A stretch of 64,000 nucleotides of DNA from Bacillota bacterium (GTDB lineage Bacteria; Bacillota; Clostridia; Lachnospirales; Lachnospiraceae), in the NCBI GenBank assembly GCA_023414355.1, contig JAEZOB010000040.1, positions 186,001 through 250,000 on the forward strand, given 5' to 3'. The position numbers were made by a program, and so were the translations under genes. Positions 41,472 to 49,326 of this stretch are shown piece after piece. A model generated the notes under the pieces. It saw only the letters and a list, made by a program, of their open reading frames with translations, was not told where the DNA came from and ran no database searches. Numbering within the stretch: position 1 is the stretch's first letter; each line of letters opens with the position of its first letter.

Positions 41472-42875
41472 CTACAGACCTAGAAGATTTTCTCCCACGG
41501 TTACGATGTCTCCGGCACCCATAGTTATCAACAGGTCACCGTTAATACAATTTTGTAATAAAAAATTTTCGATTTCATCAAAGCCAGAAAAATAGTAAAC
41601 TTCCTTACCTAAATTCTCAAGCTCTCTGACCAAATCTTTCGAAGAGATATCACCGGGGTTTTTCTCGCGAGCAGCATAAATATCTGCAAGAACGATCTTA
41701 TCAGCCAAAGATAAGGAAACAGCAAATTCGGATAAATGCTGCCGCAATCTGGTATAAGTATGAGGCTGGAATACGCACCACAGATTCTGATGCGGGTAAT
41801 TCTTGGCAGCCTGTAAGGATGCGGTAACTTCAGTCGGATGATGGGCATAATCATCAATGATTGTAATTCCGCCAATCTCACCCTTATACTCGAGACGGCG
41901 TTTCGAATTCTGGAAGGTTAGGAGTGCCTGCTTAATGATCTCGATCGGGATACCGACCTCCAAAGCAACGCCGATGGCGGGCAGGGAGTTCGAGATATTA
42001 TGAAGTCCGATAACATTCAGATTGATACGGTCAATCAATTTGCCGTGGAAGTATAAATCATAGCTTCCATGACTGCGACCATCGAAGGAGACATGATCGG
42101 CAGCGATATCGTAATCCCGGTTACCGGTACGATACGCAGGATCAATTATTCCATAGGTTAGTACCTCACAGCTTAAATCGGAGGTAAGCTCCTCAAGGCG
42201 GTCGATGTCACCGCAGACAAATAATTGACCATCCTTCGGAAGGCGTTTCGCAAAAAGATGGAAGGAATTGCGGATATCCTCCAGATCCTTAAAGAAATCC
42301 AGATGGTCGGCATCCACATTTAGGATGATACCGCGCTTCGGGTAAAATTCCAGAAAGGTATTCGTATATTCGCAGGCCTCAGTGATAAAATGTTCAGAAT
42401 TGCCCATTCGAATATTGCCACCGATGGCATCCAGAATACCGCCGACACTGATGGTGGGATCTAACTGAGCATTGATAAAGATCAGAGAAAGCATTGAGGT
42501 AGTAGTTGTCTTGCCATGGGTTCCGGATACAGCTACGGCATTGTCAAAGTTCAACATTACCTGGCCTATCATCTGGGCACGGCTGAGCATCGGTATTCCT
42601 CTGCGCTTTACTTCCATAAATTCTTCGTTATCCTCCTTGATAGCAGCGGTATAAACCACGCAATCAATATCGGAGGTTATATTGGAAGGCTTCTGCCCGA
42701 CAAAGATCTTCATTCCGAGATCTTCCAGGTGATCAGTAATTTTACTTTGGTGACTGTCAGATCCGCTGATAAAAAAACCTAGTGTATGTAGATATTCTGC
42801 AAATCCGCTCATACTAATTCCGCCAATACCGATAAAGTGAATCCGGCACGGCGCATCAAAATCAATTTTGTACAT
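41472..42875 (-). CDS. murC: UDP-N-acetylmuramate--L-alanine ligase
   Basis: A 467-residue Mur ligase. The N-terminal UDP-binding Rossmann region has HFIGIGGISMSGFAEYL, the ATP-binding P-loop GTHGKTTT is at 118-125, the central domain has EACEYTNTFL and NVDADHLDFF, and the C-terminal domain has DDYAHHPTEV. It adds L-Ala to UDP-MurNAc in the cytoplasm, the first peptide step of peptidoglycan precursor synthesis. It stands alone here rather than in a dcw cluster, as is common in Clostridia. A minus-strand promoter candidate (TTGTAT/TATAAT, 43142-43115) would give a long leader containing element C. Confidence 0.93.
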   Translation of the reverse strand: MYKIDFDAPCRIHFIGIGGISMSGFAEYLHTLGFFISGSDSHQSKITDHLEDLGMKIFVGQKPSNITSDIDCVVYTAAIKEDNEEFMEVKRRGIPMLSRAQMIGQVMLNFDNAVAVSGTHGKTTTTSMLSLIFINAQLDPTISVGGILDAIGGNIRMGNSEHFITEACEYTNTFLEFYPKRGIILNVDADHLDFFKDLEDIRNSFHLFAKRLPKDGQLFVCGDIDRLEELTSDLSCEVLTYGIIDPAYRTGNRDYDIAADHVSFDGRSHGSYDLYFHGKLIDRINLNVIGLHNISNSLPAIGVALEVGIPIEIIKQALLTFQNSKRRLEYKGEIGGITIIDDYAHHPTEVTASLQAAKNYPHQNLWCVFQPHTYTRLRQHLSEFAVSLSLADKIVLADIYAAREKNPGDISSKDLVRELENLGKEVYYFSGFDEIENFLLQNCINGDLLITMGAGDIVTVGENLLGL

Positions 42876-42941
42876 AGAACACTTCCTATTCTAATAATGT
42901 GGGATTCTCATGATATAAAACACTGACTATGTTCGGTTACA

Positions 42942-43066
42942 GGAATAAAGGTGTCAAAAGCACCGCAGGTGCTTTTCAGATACAATAGATTGCTATGCAA
43001 GCTTGCTTGTAATAGCAATCTACTGTATCTGGAAATGTGCGAAGCACATTTTGACACCTTTATTCC
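42942..43066. repeat. structured intergenic element C, cloverleaf-like
   Basis: A perfect 18-bp terminal inverted repeat (GGAATAAAGGTGTCAAAA at 42942 with its complement at 43049-43066) closes three internal hairpins: GCACC-GCA-GGTGC (42960-42972), a 17-bp helix GATACAATAGATTGCTA with TAGCAATCTACTGTATC (42979-43029, one A-C position), and TGTGC-GAA-GCACA (43036-43048). The one imperfect pair becomes G-U if read on the minus strand, the murC sense strand. Confidence 0.8.
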
Positions 43067-43325
43067 GTTTTTTCCTCGCTATCGTTTCATATCAAGTGTT
43101 TGCGCTTATCTGCTATTATAACCCATTTCCTTCAAAATACAATATTAAATTAATTCCTTACCGGGATTGGATACCATTAGTCATTATATTCCGATTTTGC
43201 GAACTTGGTGATAACCGAATACAGACTGCCAACGAAAAATTTAGATATATGCGATAGAAAAATGGTCCGTCAATGTTAAAAATAACGAAAATGTTCAAAA
43301 TTTTAAGCTTTTCCCGTAATTATTA

Positions 43326-43354
43326 TTCACATTTAGGAATAATTGTGGTATAAT
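43326..43354 (+). promoter_or_regulatory. spoVG promoter candidate
   Basis: TTCACA (43326-43331) and TATAAT (43349-43354) are 17 bp apart, and TGTGG precedes the -10 box. This is sigma-A-like, not the sigma-H type known for spoVG in Bacillus. The leader would be ~140 nt. Confidence 0.6.
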
Positions 43355-43503
43355 GGCATATGTATCCACCTATTGTTAAAATTTTATAACTCAGAGAAGA
43401 AGCAAGTGTATTATAGTAACGGGGAAAAGTGAATTAACTAGTGTTTAACTAACTTTTTCGAAGCAACTAACGATAAATTTGACAGAAAAGGGGGACCATG
43501 CCG

Positions 43504-43785
43504 ATGCAAATTACCGACGTGCGCGTAAGAAAGGTAAGTAAGGAAGGCAAGATGAAGGCCGTAGTATCGATTACACTTGATAATGAGTTCGTGGTTCATG
43601 ATATCAAGGTTATTGAAGGTGATAAAGGTCTTTTCATTGCTATGCCAAGCAGAAAAGCCGGTGACGGAGAGTATCGTGATATTGCTCATCCGATCAATTC
43701 GGATACCAGGGATAAGATTCAGAAGATTATCCTTGAGAAGTACGAAATTGCTGCTTTAGAATCAGACGAAGTAGAAGAGGAATAA
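43504..43785 (+). CDS. spoVG: SpoVG septation/RNA-binding regulator
   Basis: A 93-residue SpoVG. It opens MQITDVRVRKVSKEGKMKAVVSITLD and has the family core FVVHDIKVIEGDKGLFIAMPSRK followed by DIAHPINSDTRDKIQ. It acts as a small nucleic-acid-binding regulator affecting septation, sporulation and virulence traits in Firmicutes. ATG 43504 is favoured: AGGGG (43489-43494) is 9 bases away, whereas ATG 43498 is only 3 bases away and adds MP not typical of the family. A terminator follows. Its presence supports a sporulating or related Firmicute. Confidence 0.93.
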   Translation: MQITDVRVRKVSKEGKMKAVVSITLDNEFVVHDIKVIEGDKGLFIAMPSRKAGDGEYRDIAHPINSDTRDKIQKIILEKYEIAALESDEVEEE

Positions 43786-43811
43786 TTGATTATCGGTAAT
43801 AAAAAGCGAAA

Positions 43812-43837
43812 AAGCGGCCCGGAGGCTGCTTTTTTTG
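43812..43837. terminator. intrinsic terminator after spoVG
   Basis: AAGCGGCC (43812-43819) and GGCTGCTT (43824-43831) form an 8-bp stem with one wobble and a CGGA loop, followed by TTTTTTT. It lies between convergent spoVG and the protease gene. Confidence 0.9.
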
Positions 43838-43845
43838 TGGATAAG

Positions 43846-44619
43846 CTATTCGGATCGTGCTTTCTTACGGAATAATATAAGTGTGATAATTAAGATGCAT
43901 ATTACCGTGATAAAACCGGTTTCACCAGCAAAATAGGCACTATTGCCGGCTTTTGTTAATGGTGCGCAGATAGACTGGTCAATGATATTATGACTTGCGT
44001 GGAGTAAAATAGCTGGCCAAAGACTGTTGGAATTCAATCTCAGATAAGCCATAACAGCAGTAATCAGTACGACTTCTATAGTGAACATAGGAAGCTGGTA
44101 CCATGCCGGGGTACCACTTTGATAAAGCCCGGCAATCATAAGAGGATAATGCCATACTGCCCAGATCAAACCGCAGACCAGAATAGCGTACTTGCGCCCT
44201 ATCAGAATAGCCATCTTCGGAAGCAAAAAGCCCCTCCAGCCGATCTCTTCACCCATAGCAAGGATTGTGCCTGATAGGATCATGATGATCGTATATACAA
44301 TAGAAGTAAGGAGGGTCTTACCTGTAAAGGAAACAGGATTGAGAATCCAGAAGATACCATAGGAGACCAACAGGTAGACAGCTGGGAGAAATATTCCGAG
44401 TAATATGTACTTGATGCTGCAGCGCTGAAATCCAAACAAGCGCTCTTTTCTATAAAAGATGTTTTTAATAATGGTTGCTACCAAACCCGGAAACCACATC
44501 AATAACGCTACGATTCCGGAAGCCTCTTCTCCGATGGTAATATAGATATAATAGCATATACTGCTTAATAGAAAGGTAATTATTAAAAATATTAGTACAG
44601 ACTTCTTATCCTTCGACAT
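43846..44619 (-). CDS. CPBP family intramembrane metalloprotease
   Basis: A 257-residue membrane protein with about seven TM helices and the three CPBP (Rce1/abortive-infection-like) motifs: EEIGWRG (residues ~120-126, catalytic Glu pair), WAVWHYPL (His) and HASHN (~218, His/Asn). Such proteases cleave in the membrane and are often linked to bacteriocin immunity, but many have no known target. ATG 44619 is 11 bases from AGGAG; the in-frame GTG at 44631 would touch that box. No bacteriocin gene is nearby. Confidence 0.85.
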   Translation of the reverse strand: MSKDKKSVLIFLIITFLLSSICYYIYITIGEEASGIVALLMWFPGLVATIIKNIFYRKERLFGFQRCSIKYILLGIFLPAVYLLVSYGIFWILNPVSFTGKTLLTSIVYTIIMILSGTILAMGEEIGWRGFLLPKMAILIGRKYAILVCGLIWAVWHYPLMIAGLYQSGTPAWYQLPMFTIEVVLITAVMAYLRLNSNSLWPAILLHASHNIIDQSICAPLTKAGNSAYFAGETGFITVICILIITLILFRKKARSE

Positions 44620-44776
44620 AATGGTCTTCACTCCTGTAATGCATTATACTATAAATTATATAACAAATTTTACCATGAAGCAACGTTCATTTATCTATGA
44701 AACGACACGCACATAATGGCAGTTAAGGAATAGAATCTAGTAGAGGTGATGAGTATTGCTTAAACAATAGTTATCA

Positions 44777-46087
44777 TCAATATTCAACAGCTGGTTCAAA
44801 ACTTCCGTCCCTTTTAATATAGTAATTAAAAAACTGAAGGATCAGCTCATTCATCGTCTCGGTACAATAGTTCTGATCTACCTCTGCTTTTTTCAGACCA
44901 CTCATATCTAGAAGGACATTATTCAAGAGCGGTGATAAGTATGGCAGATCGGTATAGCTCATATGATTCGTACCTTTGATATGGACTTCGTAATAAGCTT
45001 TTGCCTGGTTCAGGAAGGGAAAGCCTCCCATACCATGGATGCCCTGATTGAGCAGGTCTGACCAGAAGCAAAGGATTGGCTTCGGATAGGTTTCCTGTAA
45101 ATAAGCCTCTTTGCCATCATCAAAGGTATATTCACCCAGAAAATCGCCATCCAGATTAACTACAGCAGCGATGTCATCCCGTTCCTTTGCAACCTCTGCT
45201 GAGGCTGCCCCACCCAGGGAATGCCCCATCAGTCCGATGCGCTGTGTATCAATCATGGCGAAAAGCGGATCTGCATTAGTATCAGTAGTCTTTAGCTCAA
45301 CCTGCGCCAGAACAAAATCAATATCTTCTACACGAAGGGCGAGGATATTCTGAATAATTTTGAGCTTATCCTCCGTCGGAGTTTGGTTATCGTTGATCAG
45401 GGAAATGCTATTCACAAAGCCTGAATCTGCTGTAATGATCCCTCCATCAGGAGCCTTGGTGTACATAGCATGATAGGGGTGATCTATGGAGCATACAATA
45501 TATCCATTAGAGGCGAGTTCATGAAAGGTTGACGTATTACAGCTTTTGATTCCGTAGGAACCATGGGAAAATAGGATCAGTGGGCATTTACCCTTCGAGA
45601 GATCATACTCAGCAGGATACCAGAATTCTACATTAACAAAGCGGTTATCTCCTTCGGCTACTGTAAAGGATTCTTTCCTGGAAGGATCTGTCCAGATATA
45701 ATTAGACGTTGCAACCTCGTATTCTCCGGTAGCCGCGGGTAATGTAAACTGAGGAAAGATCATTGCCGGAATGAGCGTGAGTGTTACCAAGAGCAATATC
45801 CCAATGGATTTTCTGATGATTCTTCCACCTGTAAATGCATTTCTCGTTTTACTGCCCCGGAGTAAGGAGATCAATGCGATTACGGACCATACTACCAACA
45901 GAAGTCCAAGGGCATACCAACGGAAGCTCCATTCTAAAATGGATGTCATTGATAAAATAATAAATAATCCGAGGTACAGAAGTCGTATTATACTTCTCGT
46001 TTTCTTTTGCTCTGATTTCGTCTTAAGACAAAATACAAGGAATGAGATCTCTATAAATAATGTAAATAAAAATATGATAGGTGCCAT
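44777..46087 (-). CDS. membrane-anchored alpha/beta hydrolase (PAF-acetylhydrolase-like)
   Basis: A 436-residue protein with four hydrophobic N-terminal helices (to ~residue 115) and a C-terminal alpha/beta hydrolase, probably extracytoplasmic. Hydrolase landmarks are LILFSHGSYG (oxyanion strand), the nucleophile elbow GHSLGG (Ser ~280), NLDGDF (acid candidate) and KGTNHMSYTD (His). This matches the PAF-acetylhydrolase/dienelactone-hydrolase-like group, which cleaves esters of lipids or small molecules. ATG 46087 lies 9 bases after AGAGAGG; the upstream ATG 46096 directly touches that box. The substrate is unknown. Confidence 0.82.
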   Translation of the reverse strand: MAPIIFLFTLFIEISFLVFCLKTKSEQKKTRSIIRLLYLGLFIILSMTSILEWSFRWYALGLLLVVWSVIALISLLRGSKTRNAFTGGRIIRKSIGILLLVTLTLIPAMIFPQFTLPAATGEYEVATSNYIWTDPSRKESFTVAEGDNRFVNVEFWYPAEYDLSKGKCPLILFSHGSYGIKSCNTSTFHELASNGYIVCSIDHPYHAMYTKAPDGGIITADSGFVNSISLINDNQTPTEDKLKIIQNILALRVEDIDFVLAQVELKTTDTNADPLFAMIDTQRIGLMGHSLGGAASAEVAKERDDIAAVVNLDGDFLGEYTFDDGKEAYLQETYPKPILCFWSDLLNQGIHGMGGFPFLNQAKAYYEVHIKGTNHMSYTDLPYLSPLLNNVLLDMSGLKKAEVDQNYCTETMNELILQFFNYYIKRDGSFEPAVEY

Positions 46088-46220
46088 GTTATTCATCCTC
46101 TCTTTTTGATAGGCATAACATAGCACGCTTCATTTGCCTTGTAAATACCCGCAGAAGCAAGCTACATCCGCGGGTATGCAAGATACAAAGGGGGGAGGGT
46201 GAAATACAAGAGGATCTCCG

Positions 46221-46634
46221 TTACCGCCCATCTAACTCTTTGAGTTTACGGTTGATCTTATTCACGGTGTTCTTGTCTCCACCCCAACAAATCAGTCTGG
46301 CCAGAAGATAGATCACACCAATTTCTACTGCAAAAATCATAAATTGTGATATTGTAGTGACAATCCCTATAAAACAACCGAAAGACAGAATGACTGCTTC
46401 GAGCAATAGGAAATGTAATATCAGGCGGACACGAAAGGCCTTGAGGGAGAGTTTATCTGTATCATATAGTATCATTCCGGGAAGATCACCTAATAATGCG
46501 GCTACTGCAATCTCAAGGATGGAAGTCCTGGTATAATTATAGTTTGGTACCAGGAGCAGGGTTAAGAGCACTATAAGACCGAAGATCACAAAATAATCGA
46601 TTGCAAAGTTTCTGATCCAATTTTTCTTTTCCAT
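46221..46634 (-). CDS. DUF3021 family membrane protein
   Basis: A 137-residue integral membrane protein with four predicted helices (~12-30, ~38-55, ~68-90, ~95-115) and a basic C-terminal tail (NKINRKLKELDGR). The family is typically encoded directly after a LytTR DNA-binding protein, as here, and is thought to control that regulator. GGAGG precedes the ATG, 9 bp after the end of the LytTR frame. Since the LytTR gene is broken, this may be a leftover half of the pair. Confidence 0.75.
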   Translation of the reverse strand: MEKKNWIRNFAIDYFVIFGLIVLLTLLLVPNYNYTRTSILEIAVAALLGDLPGMILYDTDKLSLKAFRVRLILHFLLLEAVILSFGCFIGIVTTISQFMIFAVEIGVIYLLARLICWGGDKNTVNKINRKLKELDGR

Positions 46635-46643
46635 AAAGACCTC

Positions 46644-47082
46644 CTATACACCAAGCAATGTTTTTAATACAGGCACATACTGTCTGGATACCACGACATT
46701 TTCTCCGTTGATCAGCTTGGCCTCGAATCTACCGCCTATGTAGGGTGTAACATAAGCGATTTTATGAAGATTTAAAACAACCGATTTTGATGCTCGAAAG
46801 AAGCCCTTTCCTTTGCTGACACTTTCCAGTTCATATAGCTTTTGCCTCGATTCATAAACAGCGTTTTTACAATAGATAAAATACTTTATTGTCAACACCT
46901 TCAAAATAAAAGATATCCGCGGATTGCAGCCGATGGATCTTTTCGCCTTCATATCCTACGAAGCAATCTTCCTTGACCTTAAGCTGGCTGACTAAAGATA
47001 ATATCTCATCATTGGTTTCCCAGCAGCGGATGATAATTTCCTCGTCTTTATCTCTCTCAATCTCTTCAATGATTACTTTCAT
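46644..47082 (-). pseudogene. LytTR-domain regulator disrupted by a frameshift
   Basis: Two overlapping frames together make one normal ~145-residue LytTR protein of the DUF3021-linked type. The first (start 47082) runs from MKVIIEEIERDKDEEI through SADIFYFEGVDNKVFY, then hits a stop at 46867. The second continues with YCKNAVYESRQKLYELE, FFRASKSVVLNLHKI, YIGGRFEAKL and ends VPVLKTLLGV at 46644. Dropping one base near 46875 joins them exactly (VFY-YCKNA), so a +1 insertion broke the gene. There is no obvious slippery heptamer. A sequencing error is an alternative. The LytTR DNA-binding domain itself lies mainly in the second frame. Confidence 0.8.
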
Positions 47083-47357
47083 ATTCTATCCTGCTCTTCT
47101 TCCTGTTTTAGTGATATCCCGAGGATAATCGGGGAGGTACTATGTATGAATATCATAATAATGCTATCTCTTACAATAGAATTATATACAAGGCTTCATC
47201 GCATCTCATTTATTTCATTATACTGAAAGGATTGGAAAATAACAAATAAATTAATTGCTGAGAAGTAAATCCTATGATAACATTCCAGTTGCCACCAACT
47301 GCCAAAAAGATTATAATTAGATAACATCAATTGAACAAAGGTTAGGTGGATCATAGT

Positions 47358-48347
47358 ATGAGGGAATCGTTGGAGAATAAATGCGTTTTGTTTGCAAACA
47401 ATTATATAGTGCTCAGTAAAAGGTTCAAGTGGAACAATACGATTAATACCAGATTGGGCGCCCTGCTATATATGATGGAGAACAGGGAAGCAGATGTGGA
47501 TGCAATCAATCGCTGTCGTAAGATTATCAAGGACAATACCGGGGTTTTCTCTCAATTCAAGGATACAACGAATTTTATGTCCGCAGTCATGATGGCACTG
47601 CAGGCAGAACCTGAGGTTATGTTTAAAAGTATATTGAATGTATATGATGCTATGAAGCGGGAAGGCTTCCATTCTTCCCCTTATCTGGTGCTTGCAGCAA
47701 TCTCGATTGCCCTGCAGTCAGATCCTTATGACTATCAAAAGGTTATCGTATCGGCTAAGAACTATTATGATGCGATGAAGGAGGAGCATAAGTTCATCAC
47801 CTCTTCGGACGATTATGGCTTCGCAGCACTTCTGGCCATGACGGATAAGCCTGTGGAGCAGGCAGTCAGAGAGATGGAGAGCTGCTACCGGATTCTAAAG
47901 GGAGAGTTCTTCAGTGCCAATGCAGTTCAGGCGCTTTCCCACGTCCTTACCTTCAGCGAAGAGGAAGCCTATACAAAGTGTATGAGAGTATCGAGCCTTC
48001 ATACGGCCTTGAAGAGCAGAAAATGTAAGATTGGCTCAGGAATAGAATTATCTTTCCTGGGTGTAACAGCGCTTTTAAAGGAGGATTCCGAAAAGCTGGC
48101 GGATGAGATTGTAGAGGTAAGGGACTATCTGAAAGGGAAAAAAGGCTTCGGAGGTTGGTCTATGTCAGTCACGGAGAGGACGATGTTCGCCGTGGCAGTA
48201 GTATGTGACGATTATCTTACCGGTTCAAAGCGAAGTGCAATGGAGATGACTTTGGCAAGAAATGTTACTGGAATCATCCTTGCTCAGCAGATGGCAGTCA
48301 TGGCTGCATCTTCTGGAGCAGCTGCCGCTGCAGCGGCAAGTTCCTAG
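47358..48347 (+). CDS. DUF4003 family protein
   Basis: A 329-residue, nearly all-helical soluble protein with no signal peptide; I place it in DUF4003 (clostridial/bacillar proteins of unknown role) from FKWNNTINTRLGALLYM, the repeated helical hairpins and a length that fits the family. The C-terminus ends in an Ala-rich run (SSGAAAAAAASS). ATG 47358 has AGGTGG eight bases before it; an in-frame GTG at 47346 overlaps that box. It is 72 bp upstream of pth. Function unknown. Confidence 0.65.
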   Translation: MRESLENKCVLFANNYIVLSKRFKWNNTINTRLGALLYMMENREADVDAINRCRKIIKDNTGVFSQFKDTTNFMSAVMMALQAEPEVMFKSILNVYDAMKREGFHSSPYLVLAAISIALQSDPYDYQKVIVSAKNYYDAMKEEHKFITSSDDYGFAALLAMTDKPVEQAVREMESCYRILKGEFFSANAVQALSHVLTFSEEEAYTKCMRVSSLHTALKSRKCKIGSGIELSFLGVTALLKEDSEKLADEIVEVRDYLKGKKGFGGWSMSVTERTMFAVAVVCDDYLTGSKRSAMEMTLARNVTGIILAQQMAVMAASSGAAAAAAASS

Positions 48348-48419
48348 TAAGGAGGAAGGACGCCACATAATCGGGCGGCTTCCAATAGATCAAGCGATAG
48401 AGGAAGAAAGGTTTATATT

Positions 48420-48986
48420 ATGTACATTATTGTAGGGTTGGGTAATCCAACGGACAAGTATCAGGCAACGAGACATAATATCGGATGGGACGCGATCACG
48501 CGCATATCTGATGAATATAGAATTCCCTTGGATTTCAGAAAGCATAAGGCAATCTGTGGTAAGGGTTATATTGAAGGAGAAAAGGTTATTCTGGCTCAGC
48601 CACAGACCTACATGAATTTAAGTGGGGAAAGTGTACGAGAGCTGGTGGATTTCTACAAGGTAACTCCGGAAGAAGTGATTGTCATTTATGATGATATCAG
48701 CCTTGAGGTAGGCCAGCTGCGCATCCGTAAGAAGGGTAGTGCAGGCGGTCATAACGGAATCAAAAGTATTATCAGTCATCTTAATTCGGACGAATTTCCC
48801 AGAATTAAGATAGGTGTTGGCGATAAACCAAAGGATTGGGATCTGGCGGATTATGTGCTTTCTCATTTCTCTAAGGAGGAAGAGCCTGTCATCCGTGATG
48901 CGCTGAAAGACACCTCCGACGCTATCCGAAGAATAGTCACAGGCGACATCGACGCAGCCATGAACCTCTACAACCGCAAGAAATAA
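48420..48986 (+). CDS. pth: peptidyl-tRNA hydrolase
   Basis: A 188-residue Pth. Family landmarks are VGLGNPTDKYQATRHNIGWDAI (N9; catalytic H19), PQTYMNLSG, the DD in VIYDDISLEVG, and RIRKKGSAGGHNGIKSI followed by RIKIGVG. It recycles peptidyl-tRNA in the cytoplasm. It lies upstream of mfd, a very common clostridial/bacillar order (pth-mfd-prsA). GAAAGG precedes the ATG. Confidence 0.95.
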   Translation: MYIIVGLGNPTDKYQATRHNIGWDAITRISDEYRIPLDFRKHKAICGKGYIEGEKVILAQPQTYMNLSGESVRELVDFYKVTPEEVIVIYDDISLEVGQLRIRKKGSAGGHNGIKSIISHLNSDEFPRIKIGVGDKPKDWDLADYVLSHFSKEEEPVIRDALKDTSDAIRRIVTGDIDAAMNLYNRKK

Positions 48987-48988
48987 AT

Positions 48989-49074
48989 AGTAACGAAGAC
49001 CCAATACATTGGGAGAAATAATTAGTGACGAAGACCCAATAAAAACGGGAGAAATAATTAGCGACGAACTAATT
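48989..49074. repeat. direct tandem repeat, two copies plus a partial
   Basis: The unit AGTAACGAAGACCCAATA...GGGAGAAATAATT (35 bp, 48989-49023) is followed by a 36-bp copy with ACGAAGACCCAAT and GGGAGAAATAATT conserved (49024-49059), then a partial AGCGACGAACTAATT (49060-49074). It begins just after the pth stop codon. Confidence 0.75.
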
Positions 49075-49092
49075 ATGTTAATAAAGTAAATT

Positions 49093-49299
49093 TGTGTATC
49101 AAAAGTTCAATGATACTATAAATGAATAGCAGCATTGGTATATACAAATTGCGCAGACCGGCCGAGAGTGTTGCACATATTTCGTCAAGACTCTGTTAAG
49201 AGGCTTGTAAGAAATATAACACTTGAGGGTAAGGCAAGTCAATTTGCATGTACCAGTGTTGCTATTCAATTCAAAATTGGAATAAACTTTTGATACACA
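49093..49299. repeat. structured intergenic element D (terminal inverted repeats)
   Basis: TGTGTATCAAAAGTT (49093-49107) pairs perfectly with AACTTTTGATACACA (49285-49299). Inside, 49124-49148 pairs with 49243-49267 over 25 positions with 24 allowed pairs, three of them G-U when read on the plus strand. GTGTT...ATATTTC and GAAATAT...AACAC (~49168-49223) form a further helix. It shares GCAGCATTG and ATTGCGCA with element B. Confidence 0.7.
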
Positions 49300-49326
49300 T
49301 CAAGACTTTTCATAGGAGGAGCTAAG

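Larger units (their letters stand above)
42876..43503. other. 628-bp divergent region murC/spoVG
   Basis: No gene is seen. It contains structured element C (42942-43066), a minus-strand promoter candidate for murC (TATAAT core 43120-43115, TTGTAT 43142-43137, 16-bp spacer), and the spoVG promoter on the right. The stretch 43140-43320 has no feature I can support. Confidence 0.55.
48987..49326. other. 340-bp intergenic region pth/mfd
   Basis: No gene is seen. It holds a 35/36-bp direct repeat (48989-49074) and structured element D (49093-49299), which together fill most of the space. The mfd ribosome binding site GGAGGAG is at 49315-49321. No clear sigma-A promoter was found. Confidence 0.6.

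Noticed and set aside
46860..46885. Programmed ribosomal frameshift in the LytTR gene
   Set aside because: No slippery heptamer or downstream structure is evident, and regulators of this family are not known to use one; a simple indel is more likely.
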